DNA from: UBA6614 sp002433235
GTDB taxonomy: Bacteria > Verrucomicrobiota > Verrucomicrobiia > Limisphaerales > UBA1100
DNA length: 64,000 nt
NCBI GenBank assembly: GCA_002433235.1
Contig: DJHS01000018.1
Span: 8,498-72,497, forward strand
Direction: 5' to 3'
This document shows, piece after piece, positions 1-8,664 of this stretch. The notes under the pieces were generated by a model. It searched no databases. It saw nothing but the letters and a program-made list of their open reading frames with translations, and was not told the origin of the DNA. Positions within the stretch are counted from its first letter, which is position 1; the number at the start of each line of letters is the position of its first letter. Position numbers and translations under genes: made by a program.

Positions 1-218
1 GCCACCCAACTGTGGAGAAAAATGCCGGGCTGCGCATTTTCCGTTTGGGTCAGGAGATCCTCAGGACCCTCGAAACAAATTTTCGCCAAGTCGTAATCAA
101 GCACCTCGTTGGTCCGGTCAAACAACGTTTGTGCCTCGGTATATCGCTCCGCCAAGTCCCGGCCCATCCCGACCACCTGAGCACCTTGCCCTGCAAACAA
201 CAACGCTGTCTTCGTCAT
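1..218 (-). CDS. fabD: Malonyl-CoA:ACP transacylase, N-terminal fragment
   Basis: Reading the minus strand from an ATG at 218 gives 72 residues that begin MTKTALLFAGQGAQVVGMG. They contain the GQGAQ motif of the FabD acyltransferase fold and the later TENAQPGIF segment typical of the family. FabD loads malonate from CoA onto acyl carrier protein for fatty acid synthesis in the cytoplasm. The catalytic GHSLGE serine lies beyond the window edge, so the gene is cut by the boundary and not truncated in nature. It is divergent from the small gene at 359, with a 140 bp shared upstream region. The identification rests on motifs and is strong for so short a piece. Confidence 0.9.
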   Translation of the reverse strand, partial: MTKTALLFAGQGAQVVGMGRDLAERYTEAQTLFDRTNEVLDYDLAKICFEGPEDLLTQTENAQPGIFLHSWV

Positions 219-358
219 GGCCGAAGGCACTACACGCTACCCTGTTACAACGCAACCCCCTTTATCCTCTGTGGCCCTGCACGCAAAAAAACTCGTGTTA
301 TGCCGTGGAGCCGCAGAGTTGGATTGAGGGCTGAAGCAATCTGCGTTATCCCAAGGCC

Positions 359-601
359 ATGACCTCCACTGAACAGCAGCTCCTCGACACCCTGCTCGAG
401 CTCGAGGACGCCGTCGCCCGCGTCAATGCCAACCCCAAGCCCGACCTCATGGTCCTCTTCACACGCCTCGACACCCTCACCGCCGCCATGCCTAAGAACA
501 CCCAGCCCGACCTTCTCCATTATCTCCACAAGAAAAGCTACCAGAAAGCCCGGCTCTTTTTACAAGGGGAAGATCCCGAAGCCGGTGCGTGTCCCAGATA
601 G
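359..601 (+). CDS. Small conserved-looking hypothetical protein
   Basis: This 80-residue ORF begins at an ATG directly after the fabD divergent region and ends 72 bp before mnmE. The protein is acidic in its first half (TLLELEDAVARVNANPKPD), has no signal peptide or membrane segment, and is predicted to be mostly helical. I do not recognise a family. Its position, codon use similar to mnmE and lack of an overlapping better gene support it as real. It may be co-transcribed with mnmE and moeA. Confidence 0.55.
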   Translation: MTSTEQQLLDTLLELEDAVARVNANPKPDLMVLFTRLDTLTAAMPKNTQPDLLHYLHKKSYQKARLFLQGEDPEAGACPR

Positions 602-673
602 AAACCGTGCCGCTGTGGGTGAGGCCGGTGGCCTCCCCGCCGACTCCGTAGGGTCCGGCTACAACAACCCGCC

Positions 674-2029
674 ATGATCAACGACACCATCGCCGCCATC
701 GCCACCCCGCTCGGGGAAGGTGGCCTTGCTGTCATCCGCCTCTCCGGTGCCGATGCCCACGCCATCGCGGGCCAATGCTTTAAACCAATTGGCTCCAATT
801 CAAAATCACCTGCCGCCGCTCCAAGCCATACCCTTCACTACGGCAAAATCGTCGACCGTGGACGTAACATCGACGAAGTTCTTCTCGCCGTCCTCCGAGC
901 TCCGCGGACTTTCACTCGCGAGGATACCATCGAGATCACCTGCCATGGCGGCCTGCTCGCCGCGCAATCCGTACTGAAGGCCATCCTTGCTGCCGGCGCA
1001 CGCAGCGCCGAGCCCGGCGAGTTCACCCGGCGCGCCTTTCTAAATGGCCGGATCGACCTCACCCAAGCCGAAGCTGTTAGTGACCTCATCCACGCCCGCA
1101 CCGATCTCGCCCTTGCCGCCGCCAACGAGCAGCTTGCGGGTAGGCTAAGTCAACGCATCCACCAGTTGCGTGACGACCTCATGCAAACCCTTGCCCATGT
1201 CGAGGCCCACATCGATTTCCCCGATGAGGACATTGCTCCCGATACCCTTGTACAACTCCTTGCTCGCCTTGAGGCCGTCCTTACCAACATTGACGAGCTA
1301 CTCGCCACCGCCGACGAAGGCCGCGTTCTGCGCCAAGGCATCCGCGCCGCCATCATTGGCCGTCCCAATGCCGGCAAGTCCAGCCTGCTCAACCAGCTCC
1401 TTGGCCACGACCGCGCCATTGTCACCTCCGCTCCCGGCACCACCCGCGATACCATCGAGGAAACCGCCAACATCCGCGGCATCCCCGTCGTTTTCATAGA
1501 CACCGCCGGTCTTCGCCATTCCACCGACCCTATCGAGGCCGAAGGCATTCGCCGCAGCCACCAAAGTATCGCCCAAGCCGAGCTTATCCTCCACGTCCTC
1601 GACGCCAGCGAACCAATGTCCAAGGACGACCAGCAACAAATCGACAACAACCAAGGCAAGCGACAAATCCTCATCGCCAACAAGGCCGACCTCGCCTCCC
1701 AACTCAACCACCCCGACACCATTAAAATCTCATGCCTCGACGGCAACGGCATTGAAGCACTGAAAGACGCCATCCGCGCCGCCGCGTGGTCCGGCGACAT
1801 CCGTGCCGATATGCTCCCCGCCATGATCAACGCCCGTCATCAGGACGCCCTCCGGCGCGCCCGCGAGGCATTGACCCGAGGCCTCGAGGCCCTGCGCGAC
1901 GGCCAAACTCTCGAGCTGCCCGCCATGGATCTCCGCATCGCCGCCAACGCAACCGGCGAAGTTGTCGGCAAAACCTCAACCGAAGATCTGCTCGACACCA
2001 TCTTCAGCCAATTCTGCATCGGAAAATGA
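674..2029 (+). CDS. mnmE: tRNA modification GTPase MnmE
   Basis: The 451-residue product is full length for MnmE, which with MnmG installs the carboxymethylaminomethyl group on wobble uridine of certain tRNAs. The N-terminal tetrahydrofolate-binding domain opens with DTIAAIATPLGEGGLAVIR. The G domain shows the P-loop GRPNAGKS at residues 229-236, then GTTRDT, DTAG and NKAD. The protein ends in the family's C-terminal CIGK, whose cysteine is functionally important. The stop overlaps the moeA start by four bases (ATGA), so the two are probably translationally coupled. The pairing of a tRNA-modification gene with a molybdopterin gene looks like operon convenience, not a shared pathway. Confidence 0.98.
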   Translation: MINDTIAAIATPLGEGGLAVIRLSGADAHAIAGQCFKPIGSNSKSPAAAPSHTLHYGKIVDRGRNIDEVLLAVLRAPRTFTREDTIEITCHGGLLAAQSVLKAILAAGARSAEPGEFTRRAFLNGRIDLTQAEAVSDLIHARTDLALAAANEQLAGRLSQRIHQLRDDLMQTLAHVEAHIDFPDEDIAPDTLVQLLARLEAVLTNIDELLATADEGRVLRQGIRAAIIGRPNAGKSSLLNQLLGHDRAIVTSAPGTTRDTIEETANIRGIPVVFIDTAGLRHSTDPIEAEGIRRSHQSIAQAELILHVLDASEPMSKDDQQQIDNNQGKRQILIANKADLASQLNHPDTIKISCLDGNGIEALKDAIRAAAWSGDIRADMLPAMINARHQDALRRAREALTRGLEALRDGQTLELPAMDLRIAANATGEVVGKTSTEDLLDTIFSQFCIGK

Positions 2030-3204
2030 TCGAACTCGAAGAAGCCACCACACGCATCCTGAAAACCATCCGCCCCACGGAGCAGGAAACCATCCCCCTT
2101 GCCAATGCCGCCGGCCGTATCCTGGCAGCATCACAAGAATCCCCCGTCAATCTCCCCGCCTTCGACAACTCCGCAATGGACGGTTACGCCGTACGTGCCG
2201 CCGATGCCGCCACCGGCGCGCGCCTCCGGCAAATCGGCGAAGTCCCCGCAGGCGCATTCTTCGCGGGCGCGGTCAGAGAGGCCCAATGCGTGCGCATATA
2301 CACTGGCTCCCCCATTCCCGCAGGAGCCAATGCCGTAGTGATGCAGGAAGACACACAGATGAAAGGCGACACGATTGAGATCACCGAAGGAGTGAAGCCA
2401 TTTGAACACATTCGCTTGCAAGGTGAAGATGTGAGGGAGGGGGAAACCATTGGCCGAACAGGCGAGAAATTACACGCTGGCCGTTTGCAACTGCTTGGGG
2501 CCGCCGGTGTGGCCCGCGTGGAGACCTTTCGGCGCCCGATTGTTGGCGTGTTGGCCACCGGCGACGAATTGCGCGAACCCGGGATGGAACTGGGCGAGGG
2601 GGGCATCTATGAAAGCAACCGCGTGGCTCTTGCGGAACTCATTCGACAAGCCGGCGCGGAGGCGCGAGTGTTTCCACTGGTGCCGGACACGCTGGAAGCC
2701 ACCGTTGACGCGTTGGGCGGGGCGTTTGCCGAGTGCGATGCGGTGGTCACCTCCGGTGGCGTGAGCGTGGGCGAGCATGACTACGTAAAGGCGGCCTTCG
2801 AAAAGCTCGGCGGCTCGCTCGATTTTTGGCGGGTAAAGATCAAACCAGGCAAGCCATTCGTTTTTGGGCGGCTGGACGACCGTCCGCTCTTTGGCGTGCC
2901 GGGCAATCCAGTCTCGGCCATGGTCACATTCCTCGTACTGGTGCGCCCGGCGGTGTTGCAAATGCAAGGCGCGACTACATTGGAATTGCCCTCACACCCG
3001 GGAGTGCTGGCCGACCCACTGGCTAATCGCGGCGACCGTCGCCATTTTATGCGCGTGCGCGTTGACACCCAAGGCACCGTGCACGCCACCGGCTTGCAGG
3101 CCTCCCATGCCGTCGCCGGCCTGGGTCAAGCTAACGGACTCGTGGACGTGACTCCGAAGACGGTGTTGGGCGAAGGTGAACACGTGGACGTGCTGCGGTT
3201 TTGA
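2026..3204 (+). CDS. moeA: Molybdopterin molybdenumtransferase MoeA
   Basis: The 392-residue protein inserts molybdate into adenylylated molybdopterin in molybdenum cofactor synthesis. The start is the ATG overlapping the mnmE stop; the open frame extends further upstream only as a shadow of mnmE. Typical MoeA features are present in order: FDNSAMDGYAVR near the N-terminus, TGSPIPAGANAVV, the MoCF-type core with TSGGVSVGEHDYV, and GVPGNPVSAMVTF. Length is normal for the family. Base use shifts partway through the gene towards GTG-rich codons but the frame is intact. No other Mo-cofactor gene or molybdoenzyme is visible in this window. Confidence 0.97.
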   Translation: MIELEEATTRILKTIRPTEQETIPLANAAGRILAASQESPVNLPAFDNSAMDGYAVRAADAATGARLRQIGEVPAGAFFAGAVREAQCVRIYTGSPIPAGANAVVMQEDTQMKGDTIEITEGVKPFEHIRLQGEDVREGETIGRTGEKLHAGRLQLLGAAGVARVETFRRPIVGVLATGDELREPGMELGEGGIYESNRVALAELIRQAGAEARVFPLVPDTLEATVDALGGAFAECDAVVTSGGVSVGEHDYVKAAFEKLGGSLDFWRVKIKPGKPFVFGRLDDRPLFGVPGNPVSAMVTFLVLVRPAVLQMQGATTLELPSHPGVLADPLANRGDRRHFMRVRVDTQGTVHATGLQASHAVAGLGQANGLVDVTPKTVLGEGEHVDVLRF

Positions 3205-3214
3205 TGATCACTCC

Positions 3215-3403
3215 CTAAAGGTACTCCTTCAACTTCTCCCGATACTTGCGGTACAGACCGCTGAGTACAATAAGGATGACGCCCATGTCCATGAAGGTGA
3301 GGATGCGCGGCACTCCGTCGAGCTTGCTCCAAGCGAGGAACATCAGGTTGCTTGCCAGCATGCCAAAGCTCACGAGATAAATTAATATAATGACACGCCG
3401 CAT
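3215..3403 (-). CDS. Small membrane protein (possible C-terminal remnant of a larger gene)
   Basis: The 62-residue product has two hydrophobic segments (VIILIYLVSFGMLA and FMDMGVILIVLSGLY) and a lysine/arginine-rich tail, so a small inner-membrane protein is likely. It converges on moeA with 10 bp between the stops. The open frame extends upstream to 3490 but that extension is cysteine/tryptophan-rich and does not look like protein. A plausible protein segment lies in another frame just upstream (see 3404-3613), so this may be the 3' part of a frameshifted gene. I do not recognise a family. Confidence 0.45.
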   Translation of the reverse strand: MRRVIILIYLVSFGMLASNLMFLAWSKLDGVPRILTFMDMGVILIVLSGLYRKYREKLKEYL

Positions 3404-3613
3404 CGCTGATGCCGGCGCACCCCATGCGCGCAATGTACACCAGCAACATATCCAGACGCGCCAGCCACACTTTGCCGACTTGCAGCTCAAAGGAACCCTT
3501 GTCCGGTGCCGCCACGGTAATCACCCGAGGTTGTTTTGAATCTCCAATTGTTTCGCGCTGGTGATCAATCCATAAATGAGTACCACCGCTGAGATTACGC
3601 ACAACCATGCCAT
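3404..3613 (-). pseudogene. Probable frameshifted 5' part of the small membrane-protein gene
   Basis: On the minus strand an ATG at 3613 opens a 30-residue membrane segment (MAWLCVISAVVLIYGL...) that stops at 3521. The stop overlaps a GTG (GTGA) that opens another frame with protein-like sequence, ITVAAPDKGSFELQVGKVWL then ARLDMLLVYIARMG. The following gene at 3403 continues in the first frame. Joined, the three pieces would make one roughly 130-residue membrane protein. Two compensating indels, sequencing errors, or three overlapping small genes could each explain this. A conserved intact homologue would decide it. Confidence 0.35.
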
Positions 3614-3695
3614 GTCCCGACAATATCGCACCCTATTCGCATTGGGAAATTGAAATACCAAATATCGAACATCGATTGGATCAATACTTAAACAT

Positions 3696-3719
3696 ATCAA
3701 CATATCCGGATATATTGAT
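3696..3719. promoter_or_regulatory. Near-perfect 24 bp palindrome upstream of metH (candidate operator)
   Basis: The palindrome has a perfect inner core ATATCCGGATAT (3702-3713), flanked by ATCAA on the left and TTGAT on the right, with one mismatched pair (C at 3701 against A at 3714). It sits 45 bp upstream of the metH start in an AT-rich strip. Size and symmetry fit a dimeric repressor site. ArsR-type regulators of methionine or S-adenosylhomocysteine metabolism bind similar palindromes in other bacteria, but assigning one here is inference. No regulator gene lies beside it. Confidence 0.55.
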
Positions 3720-3763
3720 TTAAGTGTTGACGAATGGAGTGTATAGCGTAGCATGGAGCGCTG

Positions 3764-6700
3764 ATGAATGAATCGCCCATCAAGGCAGAACTGCGGGAGC
3801 AATTGGCTGAGCGTATTCTTTTTTTGGATGGCGCGATGGGGACGATGGTGCAGCGCCATGAGCTGGAGGAGGGCGATTTTCGTGGGGAACGGTTTGCCGA
3901 TCATCCGGGTGACCTGAAGGGGAACAATGATCTGCTGTCTCTCGCGCGCCCGGAGATTATTCGCGGCATTCACATGCAATTTCTCGAGGCGGGCTGCGAC
4001 ATCATTGAGACGAATACTTTCAGCGCCACGCGCATTGGCATGGCGGATTATGCGATGGAGGATATCGCGCGCGAATTGAATGTCGCCTCGGCCCAGCTGG
4101 CCCGCGAAGCGGTGGAGGCGGTGATGGCCAAGGATGCCTCGCGCCGCTGTTATGTGGCAGGGGCGATCGGGCCAACCAATCGTACGGCTTCGATATCGCC
4201 GGATGTAAATGATCCAGGTTTTCGCGCGGTGACCTTTGATGATCTCGTGGCGGTGTACCGTGAGCAGACGGAGGCCTTGATCGAGGGCGGCGTGGACATC
4301 CTGTTGCCGGAAACGACTTTCGATACGCTCAACCTCAAGGCGGCGTTGTTTGCGATTGAGGAAGTGTTTTTGGAACACGGTGAACGGTTGCCGGTGATGG
4401 TTTCGGTGACGATCACCGATGCCTCCGGCCGCACGCTCTCGGGGCAGACAACCGAGGCGTTTTGGAATTCCATCGCGCACGCCAAGCCCTTCACCGTGGG
4501 CATCAACTGCGCGCTCGGCGCGAAGGAAATGGCGCCGTACATCCGCGAGTTGTCGCGCATTGCGGATACCTATGTGCACTGTTATCCGAACGCCGGATTG
4601 CCAAATCCATTGGCGGAAACGGGTTACGACGAACGGCCGGTGGACACGGCGGCGGCGTTGCGTGACTTGGCTGATCAAGGCTTACTAAACGTGGCCGGCG
4701 GTTGCTGCGGCACGACGCCAGCCCATTTGCAGGCGATCATTGAGACGCTGGCCGAAGTGAAGCCGCGCGTGCCCGCAACATTGCCGGGTTCACTGCGTTT
4801 AAGTGGTCTGGAGCCGCAGACGATTGGCGATCGCACCGGCCAACTGGCGATGGTGGGTGAGCGCACGAACGTGATGGGCTCGCCGAAGTTCAAGAAACTC
4901 ATCAAGGAAGGTGATTTTGAGGCAGCACTTGCGTTGGCGCGGCAGCAGGTGGTGAACGGCGCCAACGTCATCGACATTTGTTTCGACGAAGGCCTGCTCG
5001 ATGCCGAGGCGTGCATGCGCAAATTTTTGAACCTGCTCGCGTCCGATCCGGACATATCACGTGTGCCGATCATGGTGGACAGCTCCAAGTGGACCGTGCT
5101 GGAAGAAGGCCTGAAGTGTCTGCAGGGCAAGGGCATCGTGAACTCAATCAGCCTCAAGGGAGGCGAGGAGGAATTCCTTCGGCAGGCGGCCTTGTGCCGG
5201 CGCTACGGGGCGGCTGCCGTGGTCATGGCCTTTGACGAAAAAGGTCAGGCGGCGACGATTGAGGACAAAGTGGCCATCGCCGAACGCGCCTACACGCTGC
5301 TGACCGAGCAACTGGATTTTCCGCCGGAAGACATCATTTTTGACCTCAACATCCTGACCGTCGCCACCGGCATGGAGGAGCATAATGATTATGCGGTCAA
5401 CTTCATCGAGGCCGTGCGGCAAGTGAAGGAGCGTTGCCCGGGCGCCCGCACCAGCGGCGGCGTGAGCAATATTTCGTTTTCCTTTCGCGGCAATAACGTC
5501 GTTCGCGAGGCGATGCACTCGGCGTTCCTCTATCACGCCGTGGAGGCCGGCCTGGACATGGGCATCGTCAATGCCGGCATGCTTGAGGTGTACGAACAAA
5601 TTGAGCCCGAGTTGCTGGAGCACGTGGAAGACGTTTTGTTGAACCGGCGCTCGGATGCGACGGATCGCCTCATTGATTACGCGGAGCAGTTCAAGGGTGT
5701 CAAAAAAGAACGCGCCGCTGCCGATCAAAAATGGCGCGAGGAACCGGTGGCCGCTCGACTGAGCCACGCACTGGTAAACGGCATCACCGAATTCATTGAG
5801 GAAGATACCGAGGAAGCCCGCGCGGCTGCCGCGCGTCCACTCGAAGTGATCGAGGGGCCGTTGATGGATGGCATGAAAGTGGTCGGCGAGCTGTTTGGTG
5901 CCGGCAAGATGTTCCTGCCGCAAGTGGTGAAAAGCGCGCGCGTGATGAAAAAGGCCGTGGCTTATCTCACCCCGTTCATGGAGGCGGAGAAAGGCGAGGG
6001 CGACGAAACCAGCGCGGGTACGTTTGTGATCGCCACGGTCAAGGGCGACGTGCACGACATCGGTAAAAATATCGTCGGCGTCGTGCTCGGCTGTAATGGC
6101 TACAAAGTCATCGATCTGGGCGTGATGGTGGATTGTGATTCCATTTTGAAAGCCGCCGAGGAACACAACGCGGACATCATTGGCCTGAGCGGGTTGATCA
6201 CGCCGTCGCTGGATGAAATGATTTTTAACGCCAAGGAAATGCAACGGCGCGGCCTCCGGACACCGCTGTTGATTGGCGGCGCCACCACAAGCAAGGCTCA
6301 CACGGCGATCAAGATTGCCCCGGCCTACGAGGGGCCCACGTGTCATGTGCTTGATGCCTCGCTGGTGGTGGGTGTGTGCAACGATTTGCTCAGTGAAAAT
6401 CGGCGTGATGATTTTCGTGAAGAACTGGAAGCCGAACACGAGCGCCTGCGTGAGAAGTTTGCCAGCGGCGAGGATGGCCGCAAAGACATTGTGCCCTTGG
6501 CCAATGCCCGCGCCGCCGCGCCGCAATACGACTGGGCCACCGAGGAGATTCGCATGCCGGAAATCCTTGGCCTGCAGCATTTTAAATCCATCCCGCTGGA
6601 TGTGCTGGCGACCTACATCGACTGGTCGCCATTCTTCTGGGCGTGGCAGTTGCACGGGGTGTACCCGACTATTTTCAACAAGCCCGAGGAAGGGAAGGAG

Positions 6701-7495
6701 GCGAAGAAGCTGTTTGCCGACGGCCAGAAAATGCTGGAGGACATCATTGCCAACCAGCGGTTCACCGCGCGGGCGGTGGCCGGATTTTGGCCGGCCAACA
6801 GTGTGGGAGAGGATGTGGAAGTGTACGCGGATGATTCACGTACCCAGCAACTGGCCACGTTCCATTTCCTGCGCCAGCAACGCCAGAAAAAGGAAGGGCA
6901 ACTGTGTCGCAGTCTGGCGGATAACATCGCGCCAAAGGAGAGCGGGCGCGTGGATTACTTTGGCGGCTTTGTGGTGACGGTGGGCCAAGAGGTGGAGGAT
7001 TACGCCGCCACCTTCCGCGATGCGGGCGATGATTACAGCGCCATCATCGTGCAGGCGCTGGGCGATCGCCTCGCCGAGGCCAGCGCGGAGTACATTCATA
7101 AAACCCTGCGCGACCAGAGCGGTGCTGGCGCTGAGGAAGGGTTTGCGGCAGAAACCAAACTCGACGAGGAGCAGGCGAAGTTTTTGATCAGGGAAAAGTA
7201 CCGCGGCATCCGGCCGGCGGCGGGATATCCGTCCTGTCCGGATCACAGTGAGAAAGCGACGCTTTGGAAATTGCTCGAGGCCGAGGAGCGCACGGGCGCC
7301 ACTCTCACCACCAGCTATGCCATGAAACCGCCCAGCACGGTAAGCGGGTATTACCTGAATCAGGCGGACGCAAAATATTTCAACCTCGGCCTAATCGGCG
7401 AGGATCAGGTGGCCGACTATGCCGCGCGCAAAAACATTTCCCAATCCGAAGCCGAAAAATGGCTCCGGCCGCATTTGGGTTACGACGAGGATTAA
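3764..7495 (+). CDS. metH: Cobalamin-dependent methionine synthase MetH
   Basis: The 1243-residue protein transfers the methyl group of methyltetrahydrofolate to homocysteine through methylcobalamin. All four modules are visible in order. The homocysteine domain carries zinc ligands C249, C314 and C315 (motifs GINCALG and GGCCGTT). The pterin domain begins near residue 355 (MVGERTNVMGS). The cobalamin cap and binding domains include the lower-ligand motif DVHDIG with H764. The C-terminal reactivation domain includes RPAAGYPSCPDH. Length matches the E. coli enzyme. A palindrome upstream suggests repression control. A pilin-like gene follows after 2 bp, which is unusual company. Confidence 0.99.
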   Translation: MNESPIKAELREQLAERILFLDGAMGTMVQRHELEEGDFRGERFADHPGDLKGNNDLLSLARPEIIRGIHMQFLEAGCDIIETNTFSATRIGMADYAMEDIARELNVASAQLAREAVEAVMAKDASRRCYVAGAIGPTNRTASISPDVNDPGFRAVTFDDLVAVYREQTEALIEGGVDILLPETTFDTLNLKAALFAIEEVFLEHGERLPVMVSVTITDASGRTLSGQTTEAFWNSIAHAKPFTVGINCALGAKEMAPYIRELSRIADTYVHCYPNAGLPNPLAETGYDERPVDTAAALRDLADQGLLNVAGGCCGTTPAHLQAIIETLAEVKPRVPATLPGSLRLSGLEPQTIGDRTGQLAMVGERTNVMGSPKFKKLIKEGDFEAALALARQQVVNGANVIDICFDEGLLDAEACMRKFLNLLASDPDISRVPIMVDSSKWTVLEEGLKCLQGKGIVNSISLKGGEEEFLRQAALCRRYGAAAVVMAFDEKGQAATIEDKVAIAERAYTLLTEQLDFPPEDIIFDLNILTVATGMEEHNDYAVNFIEAVRQVKERCPGARTSGGVSNISFSFRGNNVVREAMHSAFLYHAVEAGLDMGIVNAGMLEVYEQIEPELLEHVEDVLLNRRSDATDRLIDYAEQFKGVKKERAAADQKWREEPVAARLSHALVNGITEFIEEDTEEARAAAARPLEVIEGPLMDGMKVVGELFGAGKMFLPQVVKSARVMKKAVAYLTPFMEAEKGEGDETSAGTFVIATVKGDVHDIGKNIVGVVLGCNGYKVIDLGVMVDCDSILKAAEEHNADIIGLSGLITPSLDEMIFNAKEMQRRGLRTPLLIGGATTSKAHTAIKIAPAYEGPTCHVLDASLVVGVCNDLLSENRRDDFREELEAEHERLREKFASGEDGRKDIVPLANARAAAPQYDWATEEIRMPEILGLQHFKSIPLDVLATYIDWSPFFWAWQLHGVYPTIFNKPEEGKEAKKLFADGQKMLEDIIANQRFTARAVAGFWPANSVGEDVEVYADDSRTQQLATFHFLRQQRQKKEGQLCRSLADNIAPKESGRVDYFGGFVVTVGQEVEDYAATFRDAGDDYSAIIVQALGDRLAEASAEYIHKTLRDQSGAGAEEGFAAETKLDEEQAKFLIREKYRGIRPAAGYPSCPDHSEKATLWKLLEAEERTGATLTTSYAMKPPSTVSGYYLNQADAKYFNLGLIGEDQVADYAARKNISQSEAEKWLRPHLGYDED

Positions 7496-7497
7496 TC

Positions 7498-8253
7498 ATG
7501 AAAACGAACCGAGCTTTCACCCTGATTGAACTGCTGGTGGTTATCGCCATCATCGGGATTTTGGCTGCGATTCTCCTGCCGGCACTGTCCAAGGTAAAAT
7601 TTAAAGCCATGACGGCCCAAAATAAAAATAACCTGAAGCAAATTGGGGCCGCGGCAGCATTGTTTGAAGGGGACAACCAGAGCCGGATGGTTGGTGTGGG
7701 AGATCATACCGGCAAACAATTCTTTGGCATCTATCAGGGGCCTGGGACAAAGGTTGATTTTTCGCGCGGAACTCTCAGTCCGTATGTAAATGGAGACATC
7801 AAGGTTTGGGCCGACCCTGCGCATAACAGTTATACCCCACGGGCCGACGGCCAAACCTGCAGCTACGGCTACAACTACCATTACCTCAACAAAAAGGTTG
7901 AGAAGGGCAACTGGTGGGATGGCGCAGATTACAAATATTGGTGGGAGGGGGTTCACTCAAGCCTCATTCGCAATCCTGCTGAGACGGTTGTCTTCGGGGA
8001 TTCCGGCCGAAACTGGATGGGGCCGGAGGAGGAGAACTGGTATTGGACACCCCCTTCGGAAGCGCGCCGCTGGCCCGGATGGGAGACGGCCTACACGCAG
8101 TTTCGTCACAATGGCAAGGCGTGTATCAGTTGGGCTGACGGCCACGTGGATCTGAGAAATCCTCACACGTCCTTGCCGGTTAATGCGGATCGTCTGGGTT
8201 ATATTTGTGGTACGGACGACAAGTTGTTCAAACTCAACAAACAACAGCCGTGA
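7498..8253 (+). CDS. Type II secretion / pilin-like protein with prepilin signal
   Basis: The 251-residue protein opens with a classic prepilin motif, AFTLIELLVVIAIIGILAAI, including the FTLIE sequence cut and methylated by prepilin peptidase. After the pilin helix comes a globular domain rich in aromatic residues and ending with HNGKACISWADGHVDLR. That C-terminal HxG...ADGHV pattern is characteristic of a large exported pseudopilin-like family expanded in Verrucomicrobia, Lentisphaerae and Planctomycetes (DUF1559-like proteins). The ATG lies 2 bp after the metH stop, so the pair may be co-transcribed. No secretion ATPase or other pilin gene is nearby. The substrate and assembly partner are unknown. 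Confidence 0.9.
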   Translation: MKTNRAFTLIELLVVIAIIGILAAILLPALSKVKFKAMTAQNKNNLKQIGAAAALFEGDNQSRMVGVGDHTGKQFFGIYQGPGTKVDFSRGTLSPYVNGDIKVWADPAHNSYTPRADGQTCSYGYNYHYLNKKVEKGNWWDGADYKYWWEGVHSSLIRNPAETVVFGDSGRNWMGPEEENWYWTPPSEARRWPGWETAYTQFRHNGKACISWADGHVDLRNPHTSLPVNADRLGYICGTDDKLFKLNKQQP

Positions 8254-8660
8254 AAATAACGCAGGTCATTTTGGTGGTGGCGGGGCTGGGCGCAACTGCT
8301 TGGGGATACTGGACCAGCCTCGAAGACGAACCGAAATTCCGCGCCCCAGTCGACGCTTCGCTTGAGTCCAAGGAATCGGTCGACGCATTGGGCCTGTTAT
8401 GCCAACTGGCGAAATCCACCAATACACTAGATGCCTGCATGAGCCCGAAGGCACAACCGATGGCGCGCCGCCAAGTGCTCCAATGGTCCAGCCGCCTCAA
8501 GAAAGGCAGCTCACTCGTTTTAAAGGGAGCTGCATGGAAAGGCAAATATTTCAGCATTGCCGTTGCTCAGGCTGGCGTTAAAGAGGAACCACGGGCACAC
8601 TATTTCCACATGGTTAAGGATTCTGACGGCACGCTTCGCATCCTTGGCCTACAGAACTAA
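8250..8660 (+). CDS. Exported or membrane-anchored hypothetical protein
   Basis: The chosen start is a GTG at 8250 that overlaps the stop of the preceding pilin-like gene (GTGA), giving 136 residues. The N-terminus (KITQVILVVAGLGATAWGYW) is a single hydrophobic segment that could act as signal anchor. The rest is soluble, basic, and predicted alpha/beta, ending in a DSDGTLRILGLQN segment. I do not recognise a family. Tight coupling on both sides suggests one transcript with the pilin-like gene and the following membrane protein. Confidence 0.7.
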   Translation: MKITQVILVVAGLGATAWGYWTSLEDEPKFRAPVDASLESKESVDALGLLCQLAKSTNTLDACMSPKAQPMARRQVLQWSSRLKKGSSLVLKGAAWKGKYFSIAVAQAGVKEEPRAHYFHMVKDSDGTLRILGLQN

Positions 8661-8664
8661 ATCC

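Noticed and set aside
3614..3763. A cobalamin riboswitch before metH
   Set aside because: The strip is AT-rich and short, with a 24 bp palindrome; none of the conserved B12-box sequence is visible.
3521..4678. A 385-residue minus-strand open frame covering the 5' part of metH
   Set aside because: Histidine- and arginine-rich translation typical of antisense reading; only its last 30 residues look like a real membrane segment and are treated separately.
5144..6655. A 503-residue open frame on the minus strand inside metH
   Set aside because: It is the antisense of a strong, full-length metH. High GC in the third codon positions produces such long shadows; the translation has no family features.
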